A stretch of 5,181 nt of DNA from NCBI GenBank assembly GCA_905193765.1, contig CAJJPZ010000159.1, positions 1 to 5,181 on the forward strand. The letters run 5' to 3'. The position numbers and the translations under genes are program-made. The notes beneath the pieces are model-generated. The model saw only the letters and a list, made by a program, of their open reading frames with translations. It did not search any database and was not told the origin of the DNA. Positions within the stretch are counted from its first letter, which is position 1. The number at the start of each line of letters is the position of its first letter. Below, in pieces: positions 1-4,900 of this stretch. The DNA is from an uncultured Eubacterium sp. (GTDB taxonomy: Bacteria > Bacillota > Clostridia > Peptostreptococcales > Anaerovoracaceae).

Positions 1-1
1 T

Positions 2-49
2 GCTGCCGCAGTGCAGGCAGACAGGTGGATTTACGGAGAACAGAAATGA
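2..49 (+). CDS. Possible 3' end of an upstream gene (partial)
   Basis: Reading from base 2 the frame gives AAAVQADRWIYGEQK and then TGA at 47-49. The stop overlaps the ATG of the next gene in an ATGA arrangement (46-49), typical of translationally coupled genes in Firmicutes operons. Only 15 residues are visible, so the product cannot be named. The other two forward frames are also open here, so the choice of this frame rests on the overlap pattern alone and is an inference. If it is real, ybaK is the downstream member of an operon whose promoter lies outside the window. Confidence 0.35.
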   Translation, partial: AAAVQADRWIYGEQK

Positions 50-528
50 AGAAAAAAGACGAAAAGACCAATGCTATGCGGCTGCTGGACAGCAGGGGAA
101 TAGAATACAGGACCCATGACTATACCACTTCGGGAGCGGTGGCAGGTGACGAAGTAGCTGCAAGTCTGGGAGAGGATCCGGATGCAGTTTTCAAGACTCT
201 TGTGACGTCGGGGCGTTCCGGTGAATATTACGTGTTCATGGTGCCGGTGAGCGGAGAACTGAACCTTAAGAAAGCAGCGAAGAGTGTTGGAGAGAAGAAT
301 GTGGAGATGATAAAATCCAGAGAGCTTCTGCCACTGACAGGCTATGTGCACGGAGGGTGTTCTCCGATAGGCATGAAAAAGACGTTCAGGACGATCATAG
401 ATATCAGTGCTGCCGATCACCAGCGGATATTCTTCAGCGGCGGCAGGATCGGATGTCAGATAGAGACAACTCTTGACGGCCTGGCCGGAATAATAGAATT
501 TTCACTGGCTGATATTGCACAGAGATAA
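46..528 (+). CDS. ybaK: YbaK/EbsC family Cys-tRNA(Pro) deacylase
   Basis: A cytosolic trans-editing enzyme that hydrolyses Cys mis-attached to tRNA(Pro) by prolyl-tRNA synthetase. The 160-residue product matches the length and layout of E. coli YbaK (159 aa) from end to end: AGDEVAASLG (33-42), VFKTL (48-52) with K50 at the position of the essential E. coli Lys46, PVSGELNLKKAAK (67-79), GYVHGGCSPIG (99-109), SGGRIG (131-136) and a FSLADIAQR end like the FADIARR of YbaK. ATG 46 is chosen over the in-frame GTG at 25 because GGAGA (35-39) sits 6 bases before it, nothing similar precedes the GTG, and the ATG gives the family length. Probably co-transcribed with an unseen upstream gene. Relatives of this fold edit other aminoacyl-tRNAs (ProXp), but the lysine context and overall similarity favour the YbaK subgroup. 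Confidence 0.93.
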   Translation: MKKKDEKTNAMRLLDSRGIEYRTHDYTTSGAVAGDEVAASLGEDPDAVFKTLVTSGRSGEYYVFMVPVSGELNLKKAAKSVGEKNVEMIKSRELLPLTGYVHGGCSPIGMKKTFRTIIDISAADHQRIFFSGGRIGCQIETTLDGLAGIIEFSLADIAQR

Positions 529-551
529 ACTTTTGCACAAAGGTTGCCTGT

Positions 552-579
552 TTGTGGAACTGCTGTTTTATGTTATACT
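552..579 (+). promoter_or_regulatory. Probable extended -10 promoter of the kinase operon
   Basis: TGTTATACT at 571-579 is an extended -10 element (TG, one base, then TATACT at 574-579, matching TATAAT at 5 of 6). The -35 is poor: TTGTGG at 552-557 with a 16-base spacer, which is common when an extended -10 is present. The start of transcription would be near 586, leaving a leader of about 60 bases before ATG 646. No convincing terminator separates ybaK from this promoter, so some read-through is likely. Confidence 0.6.
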
Positions 580-589
580 ACATAGTATA
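574..589. promoter_or_regulatory. Perfect 7+2+7 dyad over the -10 box, candidate operator
   Basis: TATACTA (574-580) and TAGTATA (583-589) are exact inverted repeats around a CA centre. The dyad covers the -10 hexamer and reaches past the expected transcription start, where a bound repressor would block initiation. With only 2 bases between arms it is unlikely to act as an RNA hairpin. AT-rich -10 regions often show chance symmetry, and no regulator gene is in the window, so this is a candidate only. Confidence 0.3.
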
Positions 590-631
590 TCAATAAAATG
601 CGCAGCAGTTCGGTGTCGCGCATGAGATCAT

Positions 632-638
632 GAGGTGG
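632..638 (+). promoter_or_regulatory. Ribosome binding site deciding the start of the nucleoside kinase
   Basis: GAGGTGG at 632-638 is complementary to the 3' end of 16S rRNA and lies 7 bases before ATG 646. An in-frame TTG at 640 follows it by only 1 base, too close for initiation, so ATG 646 is taken as the start. Confidence 0.75.
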
Positions 639-645
639 TTTGCAA

Positions 646-2307
646 ATGCAGATAAAACTTAAAATAATATATGAGGCCGGAGAAAAGGAGATAGAAAGAG
701 AATCCCCTGTGCTTCTGAAAAACCTGGCTGACGAGTTCCAGAAAGAACATCCGTACAGGATACTGATCGCAAGGGTCAATGGCGTTGACAATGAGCTCAC
801 TGAATATATCAGTGAAGATTCAGTCGTGGAACTGCTGGACATGAGGACATACAGTGCCAGTCTGGCATATCAGCACAGTCTGTCTATGCTGTACCTGAAG
901 GCGGTCAGGGACGTGCTGGGCGATGTTGATGTCGAGATAGAGAATTCGCTGAACAAGGGGCTTTACACAGAGATAAAGACTACGCAGCCGCTGACACAGG
1001 AGCAGGTGGATGATATCCAGGACTTTATGAGGAAACTCGTGACAGAGGACCGGCCGATAATAAAAGAGTTTTTTTCAAAGGAAGAGGCTATAGATATATG
1101 GAAAAAATATAATTATCCGGAGAAATCAACGCTTCTTGAACATGCTGACAATGTAGGTATAACAAAGTTCTATCGGATAGGACATTATCAGAATTTTTTC
1201 TACGGTCTGATGGTGCCTTCCACCGGATACATAGAATATTTCGAACTGCGCAAGTACAGACGTGGCGTACTGCTCAGGTTTCCGAGCCAGGAAAGACCGG
1301 ACGTCATTCCTGAATTCAGGGATGACAGGAAACTCTATATGGCGTTCGGGGAGGCAAGTAAATGGCAGAAGCTTCTCGACATAGAGTATCTGCCGGAGCT
1401 AAACCAGAAGATAAAGGATGGCTTTTCGAGAGATCTCATTCTGCTGTCAGAGGCTCTGCACGAGAAAAAGGTTGCCGAGATCGCTGACAGGATAACGGAT
1501 GAAAAGCGGCGTATCATCCTTATCGCAGGACCTTCCTCATCGGGAAAAACGACCTTTGCGAGGAGACTCTGTGTGCAGCTGAGAGTAAATGGTCTGCAGC
1601 CGCTGTATATGGGTACGGACGACTATTTCGTCGAAAGGGAGGATACACCGCTGGGCGAAGACGGTCTGCCGGATTATGAGAATCTTGACTGTGTTGATAT
1701 TGAATTGTTCAACAGCAATCTCAACGATCTTCTTGCAGGTAAGGCCGTGGATCTTCCGAAATTCGACTTCATGACCGGCAAGAAGAAATTCGGCGACAGG
1801 ATAACCTCGATAAGATCCAGTCAGCCTGTGGTCATCGAGGGCATACACGCTCTTAATGACGAACTTACACCTTATATAGATGACCGGGAAAAGTTCAAGA
1901 TATACATAAGTCCGTTCACACAGCTCAATGTGGATGTGCATAACAGAGTACCGACAACTGATGCCAGGATGCTGAGACGTATCGTGCGTGATTATAAATA
2001 CAGAGGCCATTCAGCAGCGCAGACTATAGCACTGTGGCCGAATGTGAGAGCAGGTGAAGACAGGAACATATTTCCGTATAACGGAGAAGCTGATGTGCTG
2101 TTCAATTCCGCACTCGTATATGAACTGGCGGTGCTGAAGAAATATGCGGATCCGCTGCTCAGAGAAGTCCGCCCGGATCAGCCTGAATACAGTGAGGCGG
2201 AACGCATGCTTTATTTCATAAAGTATTTCGAGGTAATAGAGGACGAGTGTTACATACCTAACAATTCGATAATGAGAGAATTCATAGGCGGAAGTATTTT
2301 CGTCTGA
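646..2307 (+). CDS. Nucleoside (uridine-like) kinase with TGS and ThrRS-like N-terminal domains
   Basis: 553 residues, a length normal for this clostridial/thermotogal family. Residues 1-66 look like a ubiquitin-like TGS domain. About 67-270 resemble the second additional (editing) domain of threonyl-tRNA synthetase, best seen in YRIGHYQNFFYGLMVPSTG (176-194), which follows the ThrRS pattern YRI..DLCRGPHVPSTG. From about 285 a P-loop kinase of the uridine kinase/phosphoribulokinase type begins: Walker A GPSSSGKTT (295-303), DDYF (325-328), LPKFDF (370-375), VVIEGIHAL (395-403) and RMLRRIVRD (441-449). The C-terminus MREFIGGSIFV is intact. The kinase part should phosphorylate a nucleoside, probably uridine or cytidine, with ATP or GTP in the cytosol. 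The substrate is inferred and has not been shown by this sequence. Three of the four zinc/editing residues of the ThrRS-like part are replaced (see findings). The next gene starts 32 bases on with no terminator, so the two form an operon. Confidence 0.9.
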   Translation: MQIKLKIIYEAGEKEIERESPVLLKNLADEFQKEHPYRILIARVNGVDNELTEYISEDSVVELLDMRTYSASLAYQHSLSMLYLKAVRDVLGDVDVEIENSLNKGLYTEIKTTQPLTQEQVDDIQDFMRKLVTEDRPIIKEFFSKEEAIDIWKKYNYPEKSTLLEHADNVGITKFYRIGHYQNFFYGLMVPSTGYIEYFELRKYRRGVLLRFPSQERPDVIPEFRDDRKLYMAFGEASKWQKLLDIEYLPELNQKIKDGFSRDLILLSEALHEKKVAEIADRITDEKRRIILIAGPSSSGKTTFARRLCVQLRVNGLQPLYMGTDDYFVEREDTPLGEDGLPDYENLDCVDIELFNSNLNDLLAGKAVDLPKFDFMTGKKKFGDRITSIRSSQPVVIEGIHALNDELTPYIDDREKFKIYISPFTQLNVDVHNRVPTTDARMLRRIVRDYKYRGHSAAQTIALWPNVRAGEDRNIFPYNGEADVLFNSALVYELAVLKKYADPLLREVRPDQPEYSEAERMLYFIKYFEVIEDECYIPNNSIMREFIGGSIFV

Positions 2308-2339
2308 TGATCTGATAAAATGTGATAAAGGAGAATGAC

Positions 2340-3302
2340 ATGATTGCAGTTATAGGCGCGACCGAGGTTATGGTCGACATAAGGATGGGGGCTCCCGAGC
2401 GCCCTGAAGGACAGGATGAATACGGGATGCAGACTAACGCGGACATGAACAGGCCGCCCAGCCGTGAGGATCAGATAGAGGAAATCTTCAAGGAAGGCAG
2501 GGACAGGATGACTGTGAGAAGTACCGGATGCGGATTCAACATTGCCGGCTACCTTGCGGATGAGGGCTATGAAACTGCATTCATCTCTGCTGTTGGCAGT
2601 GATATAGCAGGTATCGGAGCGATAGAGGAGCTCCGGGAGCACGGAGTCGATACACAGGGAGTGGGACGATTCGACGGCACGACGCCGATAAGGGTCACTT
2701 TCTTCAACATACTCGGAGATGAGGAAATGGAGAAAAAGAATGACCTGCTGATGGAGAAGCTGACGCCGGGATACATGGAAAAGTGCAGCGGTGTACTCGA
2801 TAAGGCCGACGCCATCGTCATGGACGGAAATGTGCCGGAGGAGACCATAGCGTATATATGCGACAGATACGGCAGCGACAGCGGCGTGAAGCTGTTCTTC
2901 GATCCTGCCGGAAAACCGGGAAGCATCAGAGGCTGCGAACACCTTTCAAAGTTCGATATGGTGATGCCTGGAAGAATAGAAGCTGAGACTATGACCGGCA
3001 AGACGATACTCAGCGAGGATCAGCTGATGGCTGCCGGGAACCATTTCAGTGAACAGGGTGTCGGCAGGACTGTCATAACGATGAAGGGCGGTGGTCTGTA
3101 CTACAAGGAGGGGCTCAGCGAAGGTGTTATGAGACCTGAGCGTATCATATCGTTTGCCAGCACGTCAGGCGCGGGAGATGTGGTTTCGGCGTCGGTAGTC
3201 GCTGAAATACTGCGTGGCAGCTCCCTGGAGGATGCTGGTAAATACGCCATGAAAAAGGCGGCGGACTTCCTTGCTGATGTGGATGACAGGAACATATTAT
3301 GA
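2340..3302 (+). CDS. PfkB-family kinase, PsuK (pseudouridine kinase)-like
   Basis: 320-residue ribokinase-fold sugar/nucleoside kinase. E. coli PsuK is the closest relative I can match by eye: GCGFNIAGYLA (63-73, PsuK GGVGRNIA), KNDLLMEKLTPGYM, VMDGNVPEETIAYI (PsuK VADCNISEEALAWI), FFDPA, MPGRIEAETMTG (PsuK KPNRLEAETLSG), TMKGGGLYY (PsuK SMGGDGVYY) and STSGAGD (274-280, PsuK VTGAGD) with the catalytic Asp at 280. PsuK makes pseudouridine 5'-phosphate, which PsuG then cleaves; no psuG is visible here. Oddities are a charged, Pro-rich insertion before the first Gly motif (about 20-58) and changed residues in several signature motifs. Start: ATG 2340 has AAAGGAG (2327-2333) 6 bases upstream; the in-frame GTG at 2322 lies before this site and is rejected. 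Last gene of the kinase operon, with a terminator 6 bases after the stop. PfkB membership is sure; the pseudouridine substrate is a moderate inference. Confidence 0.88.
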   Translation: MIAVIGATEVMVDIRMGAPERPEGQDEYGMQTNADMNRPPSREDQIEEIFKEGRDRMTVRSTGCGFNIAGYLADEGYETAFISAVGSDIAGIGAIEELREHGVDTQGVGRFDGTTPIRVTFFNILGDEEMEKKNDLLMEKLTPGYMEKCSGVLDKADAIVMDGNVPEETIAYICDRYGSDSGVKLFFDPAGKPGSIRGCEHLSKFDMVMPGRIEAETMTGKTILSEDQLMAAGNHFSEQGVGRTVITMKGGGLYYKEGLSEGVMRPERIISFASTSGAGDVVSASVVAEILRGSSLEDAGKYAMKKAADFLADVDDRNIL

Positions 3303-3308
3303 TAACGG

Positions 3309-3347
3309 ATACCGGAACCGGGATGCATTCCCGGCCGGTATTTTTTT
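3309..3347 (+). terminator. Intrinsic terminator of the kinase operon
   Basis: ATACCGG (3309-3315) pairs with CCGGTAT (3335-3341) and CCGGGA (3318-3323) with TCCCGG (3329-3334), leaving a two-base AA bulge and the 5-base loop TGCAT. T7 follows at 3341-3347. The GC-rich 13-bp stem running into a T-run is textbook, starts 6 bases after the PfkB-kinase stop, and separates that operon from the S10 operon. Confidence 0.93.
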
Positions 3348-3359
3348 CTGGAAAAACGA

Positions 3360-3413
3360 GCGAATCGCTGTCCGGAAATTTTTTTGGAAACATGTTGGGA
3401 CAGCACGTTTCGC
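3360..3413. repeat. Two-segment inverted repeat in the segment between terminator and promoter
   Basis: GCGAA (3360-3364) matches TTCGC (3409-3413) and GCTGTCC (3367-3373) matches GGACAGC (3398-3404) as inverted repeats, separated by small internal loops (TC; ACGT). The 24-base interior contains T7. It lies after the kinase terminator and before the rpsJ promoter, where no transcript is expected unless there is read-through or a second promoter. I see no gene in 3348-3529. Confidence 0.45.
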
Positions 3414-3421
3414 AATTATAC

Positions 3422-3482
3422 ACTGTTTATAGAAACACAGTACAGCGTGTGCGAGTGATACGTTCTACAGGCATTGAAATCA
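3422..3482 (+). repeat. Upstream copy of a diverged leader-like repeat
   Basis: Contains ACTGT (3422-3426), a 26-base block at 3429-3454 that matches 3683-3708 at 21 of 26 positions and ends in the exact 11-mer AGCGTGTGCGA, and TTGAAATCA (3474-3482). The same elements occur in the same order in the transcribed rpsJ leader. This copy lies upstream of the recognised promoter. The hairpin corresponding to the CACACG/CGTGTG stem of the other copy is reduced here to CACA/TGTG, suggesting decay or a different role. Confidence 0.65.
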
Positions 3483-3529
3483 TCGGATTCCTGTGTTCAA
3501 AAAAAGATAAAAAACTTTGCATAAACCCC

Positions 3530-3558
3530 TTGCAATATCCGGGAATCTATTATATACT
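3530..3558 (+). promoter_or_regulatory. rpsJp: Sigma-A-type promoter of the S10 operon, with A-tract upstream region
   Basis: TTGCAA (3530-3535) and TATACT (3553-3558) are separated by an ideal 17-base spacer. Each hexamer matches its consensus at 5 of 6 (TATACT) or 4 of 6 (TTGCAA) positions. A-tracts at 3499-3506 and 3509-3514 sit where an UP element would contact the RNA polymerase alpha subunit, as is usual for ribosomal genes. Transcription should start near 3565, giving a leader of about 235 bases before rpsJ. Confidence 0.8.
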
Positions 3559-3643
3559 AAAAAAGCTTGTGTAAGGCGATGACGTGGGAAGTTACCTTGC
3601 TATAGGAGAATTTCCACCGAGAATTGTCCCCACAGAAGATGGG

Positions 3644-3667
3644 GGCGAAGGGATTCGCCGGGTTTTT
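3644..3667 (+). terminator. Possible attenuator hairpin inside the rpsJ leader
   Basis: GGCGAA (3644-3649) and TTCGCC (3654-3659) form a 6-bp stem closed by a GNRA-type tetraloop GGGA. GGG and then T5 (3663-3667) follow. The three Gs between the stem and the T-run make it atypical, unless they pair with CCC at 3628-3631 to extend the stem. It could be a regulated terminator or simply a structural or pause hairpin. Confidence 0.35.
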
Positions 3668-3739
3668 ACTGTGTGTGAAAATATAGGAACACACGGAAGC
3701 GTGTGCGACGCAGGCAAACCACTGTACACGTTGAAATCA
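3668..3739 (+). repeat. Downstream (transcribed) copy of the diverged leader-like repeat
   Basis: ACTGT (3668-3672), the 26-base block 3683-3708 ending in AGCGTGTGCGA, and TTGAAATCA (3731-3739) repeat, in order, the elements found at 3422-3482. Offsets between copies are 246, 254 and 257 bases, showing small indels. This copy lies in the S10 leader and forms the compact CACACG-GAAG-CGTGTG hairpin (3690-3705). Confidence 0.65.
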
Positions 3740-3799
3740 CGGGAAAAGAACCCCTTGTACGAGCATAGCGAAAACAGTACAAAAAATCAGGAGGAAAAA

Positions 3800-4111
3800 A
3801 TGAGCGAATTACAGAAAATCAGAATCAAATTAAAAGCTTATGATCACGCTCTTCTTGATCAGTCTGCAGCAAAGATCGTTGAGACTGCAAAGAAGACAGG
3901 CGCTGAGGTATCAGGTCCTATTCCGCTTCCGACAGAAAAAGAAGTGGTTACTATCCTGAGAGCCGTTCATAAGTACAAGGATTCAAGAGAACAGTTCGAA
4001 CAGAGAACACACAAGAGACTGATCGACATCACAAGCGCGACTGCAAAGACAACAGACGCACTGACAAAGCTTGACTTACCTGCAGGTGTCGATATCGAGA
4101 TCAAACTTTAG
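3800..4111 (+). CDS. rpsJ: 30S ribosomal protein S10 (uS10, NusE)
   Basis: 103 residues, the normal bacterial length, beginning MSELQKIRIKLKAYDHALLD. S10 belongs to the 30S head and, as NusE, binds NusB and NusG in antitermination complexes. The flexible loop HKYKDSREQFEQRTHKRLID (57-76) and the C-terminus LDLPAGVDIEIKL (91-103) are typical of Firmicutes. The loop residues near 58-61, where changes reduce tetracycline or tigecycline sensitivity in other bacteria, look wild type. AGGAGG (3789-3794) is 5 bases before ATG 3800. The frame stays open upstream to 3584, but that part is the leader and has no family similarity. First gene of the S10 operon; rplC follows after an unusually long spacer. 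Confidence 0.98.
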   Translation: MSELQKIRIKLKAYDHALLDQSAAKIVETAKKTGAEVSGPIPLPTEKEVVTILRAVHKYKDSREQFEQRTHKRLIDITSATAKTTDALTKLDLPAGVDIEIKL

Positions 4112-4242
4112 CAGGAAGCACATAACAAACCGAAAGCGAAGGGAACTCCCCTTAGTAAGGACGGCGCATAGCATGGTCTGCAGAGTTGCATTGGCAGTCC
4201 GATGGTGCTCCGGCCCGCTGTAAGTAAACAGGAGGAATTTTA
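4112..4242 (+). promoter_or_regulatory. Long structured spacer between rpsJ and rplC
   Basis: The 131-base gap is several times longer than usual at this junction. It can fold as AAGGG/CCCTT (4139-4143 with 4149-4153, loop AACTC). A longer imperfect arm follows: GGA/TCC (4159-4161 with 4209-4211), GCGC/GTGC (4164-4167 with 4205-4208, one wobble), AT/AT, then GG-T-CTGC/GCAG-T-CC (4175-4181 with 4194-4200). A small CTGT/ACAG hairpin (4218-4221 with 4228-4231) takes in the first two bases of the rplC Shine-Dalgarno AGGAGG (4230-4235). There is no T-run, so it is not a terminator, and I see no promoter. It may be a binding site for an r-protein or an RNA processing site. Confidence 0.5.
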
Positions 4243-4875
4243 ATGAAGACTATCTTAGGAAAAAAGATGGGCATGACTCAGATCTTTACTGAGCATGGCG
4301 CAGTAGTGCCTGTAACTGTAGTTGAAGCAGGCCCTATGACAGTAACGCAGATCAAGACCGTTGAAACTGACGGATATGATGCGGTACAGTTCGGATTTGT
4401 GGATGCAAAGCCGCAGAGAGTCAATAAGCCGATGACAGGCCACTTTGCAAAGAACGGCATCACGCCTAAAAAGCACCTGGCTGAGTTCAGACCTGAAGAA
4501 GGCGAAACTTACGAGATCGGACAGCAGATCACAGTTGCTGATTTCGAAGAAGGAAAGAAACTGGACGTCACAGGAACTTCAAAGGGTAAAGGAACACAGG
4601 GTAACATCAAGAGACATGGACATCACAGAGGTCCTATGAGTCACGGTTCCAAGCATAAGAGACTTGCCGGAGCACTTGCCGCAGGTACTTATCCTTCAAG
4701 AGTATTCAAGGGCAATGCAGGTCCGGGAAGAATGGGTCGTGAGACAGTGACTGTTCAGAACGTTGAACTGGTAAAAGTTATAGAAGACAGGAACCTTATG
4801 CTGATCAAGGGTGCCGTTCCGGGAAATAAAGGCGGAATCGTTCGCATCCAGTATGCAGTCAAGGGACAGAAATAG
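4243..4875 (+). CDS. rplC: 50S ribosomal protein L3 (uL3)
   Basis: 210 residues, normal for bacterial L3, beginning MKTILGKKMGMTQIF. L3 is an early assembly protein of the 50S subunit; its long loop reaches toward the peptidyl transferase centre. That loop is seen as GNIKRHGHHRGPMSHGSKHK (120-139) followed by RVFKGNAGPGRMG from residue 153. The position of E. coli Gln150, which PrmB methylates, appears to be Thr149 here, so this modification should be absent. That alignment was made by eye. AGGAGG (4230-4235) is 7 bases before ATG 4243. It follows rpsJ and precedes rplD in the standard S10 operon order. Confidence 0.98.
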   Translation: MKTILGKKMGMTQIFTEHGAVVPVTVVEAGPMTVTQIKTVETDGYDAVQFGFVDAKPQRVNKPMTGHFAKNGITPKKHLAEFRPEEGETYEIGQQITVADFEEGKKLDVTGTSKGKGTQGNIKRHGHHRGPMSHGSKHKRLAGALAAGTYPSRVFKGNAGPGRMGRETVTVQNVELVKVIEDRNLMLIKGAVPGNKGGIVRIQYAVKGQK

Positions 4876-4900
4876 ATGACTTCAGGAAGGAGGAAGTAAA

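Larger units (their letters stand above)
3565..3799 (+). ncRNA. Structured 5' leader of the S10 operon (candidate regulatory RNA)
   Basis: Between the predicted transcription start and ATG 3800 lie about 235 non-coding bases rich in complementary segments: GTGGGAA/TTTCCAC (3584-3590 with 3611-3617), CCCC/GGGG (3628-3631 with 3641-3644), GGCGAA/TTCGCC (3644-3649 with 3654-3659), CACACG/CGTGTG (3690-3695 with 3700-3705) and TTGTAC/GTACAA (3755-3760 with 3777-3782). The last ends 6 bases before the Shine-Dalgarno. In E. coli, L4 binds the S10 leader and causes both early termination and translational repression. Whether this leader is bound by L4 or another r-protein is unknown, and I do not recognise its fold. 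The 5' end is inferred from the promoter. Confidence 0.6.

Noticed and set aside
536..556. CACAAA/TTTGTG inverted repeat after ybaK as a terminator
   Set aside because: The stem is short and AT-rich with a 9-base loop and no T-run follows; it may be chance or part of the promoter region.
598..623. ATGCGC/GCGCAT inverted repeat in the kinase leader as a riboswitch
   Set aside because: Only 6 bp around a 14-base loop with no further structure or recognisable aptamer; the whole leader is about 60 bases.
1537..2010. Antisense open frames inside the nucleoside kinase, and similar ones at 2250-2942 and 2567-3001
   Set aside because: They lie wholly or almost wholly within confidently identified genes, lack supporting ribosome binding sites and domains, and are expected by-products of codon bias in the real frame.
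3467..3494. ACAGG/CCTGT hairpin with inner AATC/GATT as a terminator
   Set aside because: It is followed by an A-tract, not a T-run, on the + strand and has no gene reading into it from the other side.
3299..3574. Forward open frame of 91 codons overlapping the PfkB-kinase stop
   Set aside because: It has no ribosome binding site of its own, runs through the terminator hairpin and T-run and then into the rpsJ promoter, and its translation resembles no family.
3584..3799. In-frame N-terminal extension of S10 from a GTG at 3584
   Set aside because: S10 is complete from ATG 3800 with an ideal AGGAGG. The extension would translate the structured leader, gives no conserved protein sequence, and has no good ribosome binding site.
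4173..4223. 16-codon open frame (starting MVCRVALAV) in the rpsJ-rplC spacer as a leader peptide
   Set aside because: Only GGACGG (4159-4164) could serve as a ribosome binding site, there is no run of regulatory codons, and the bases are better explained by the imperfect stem.
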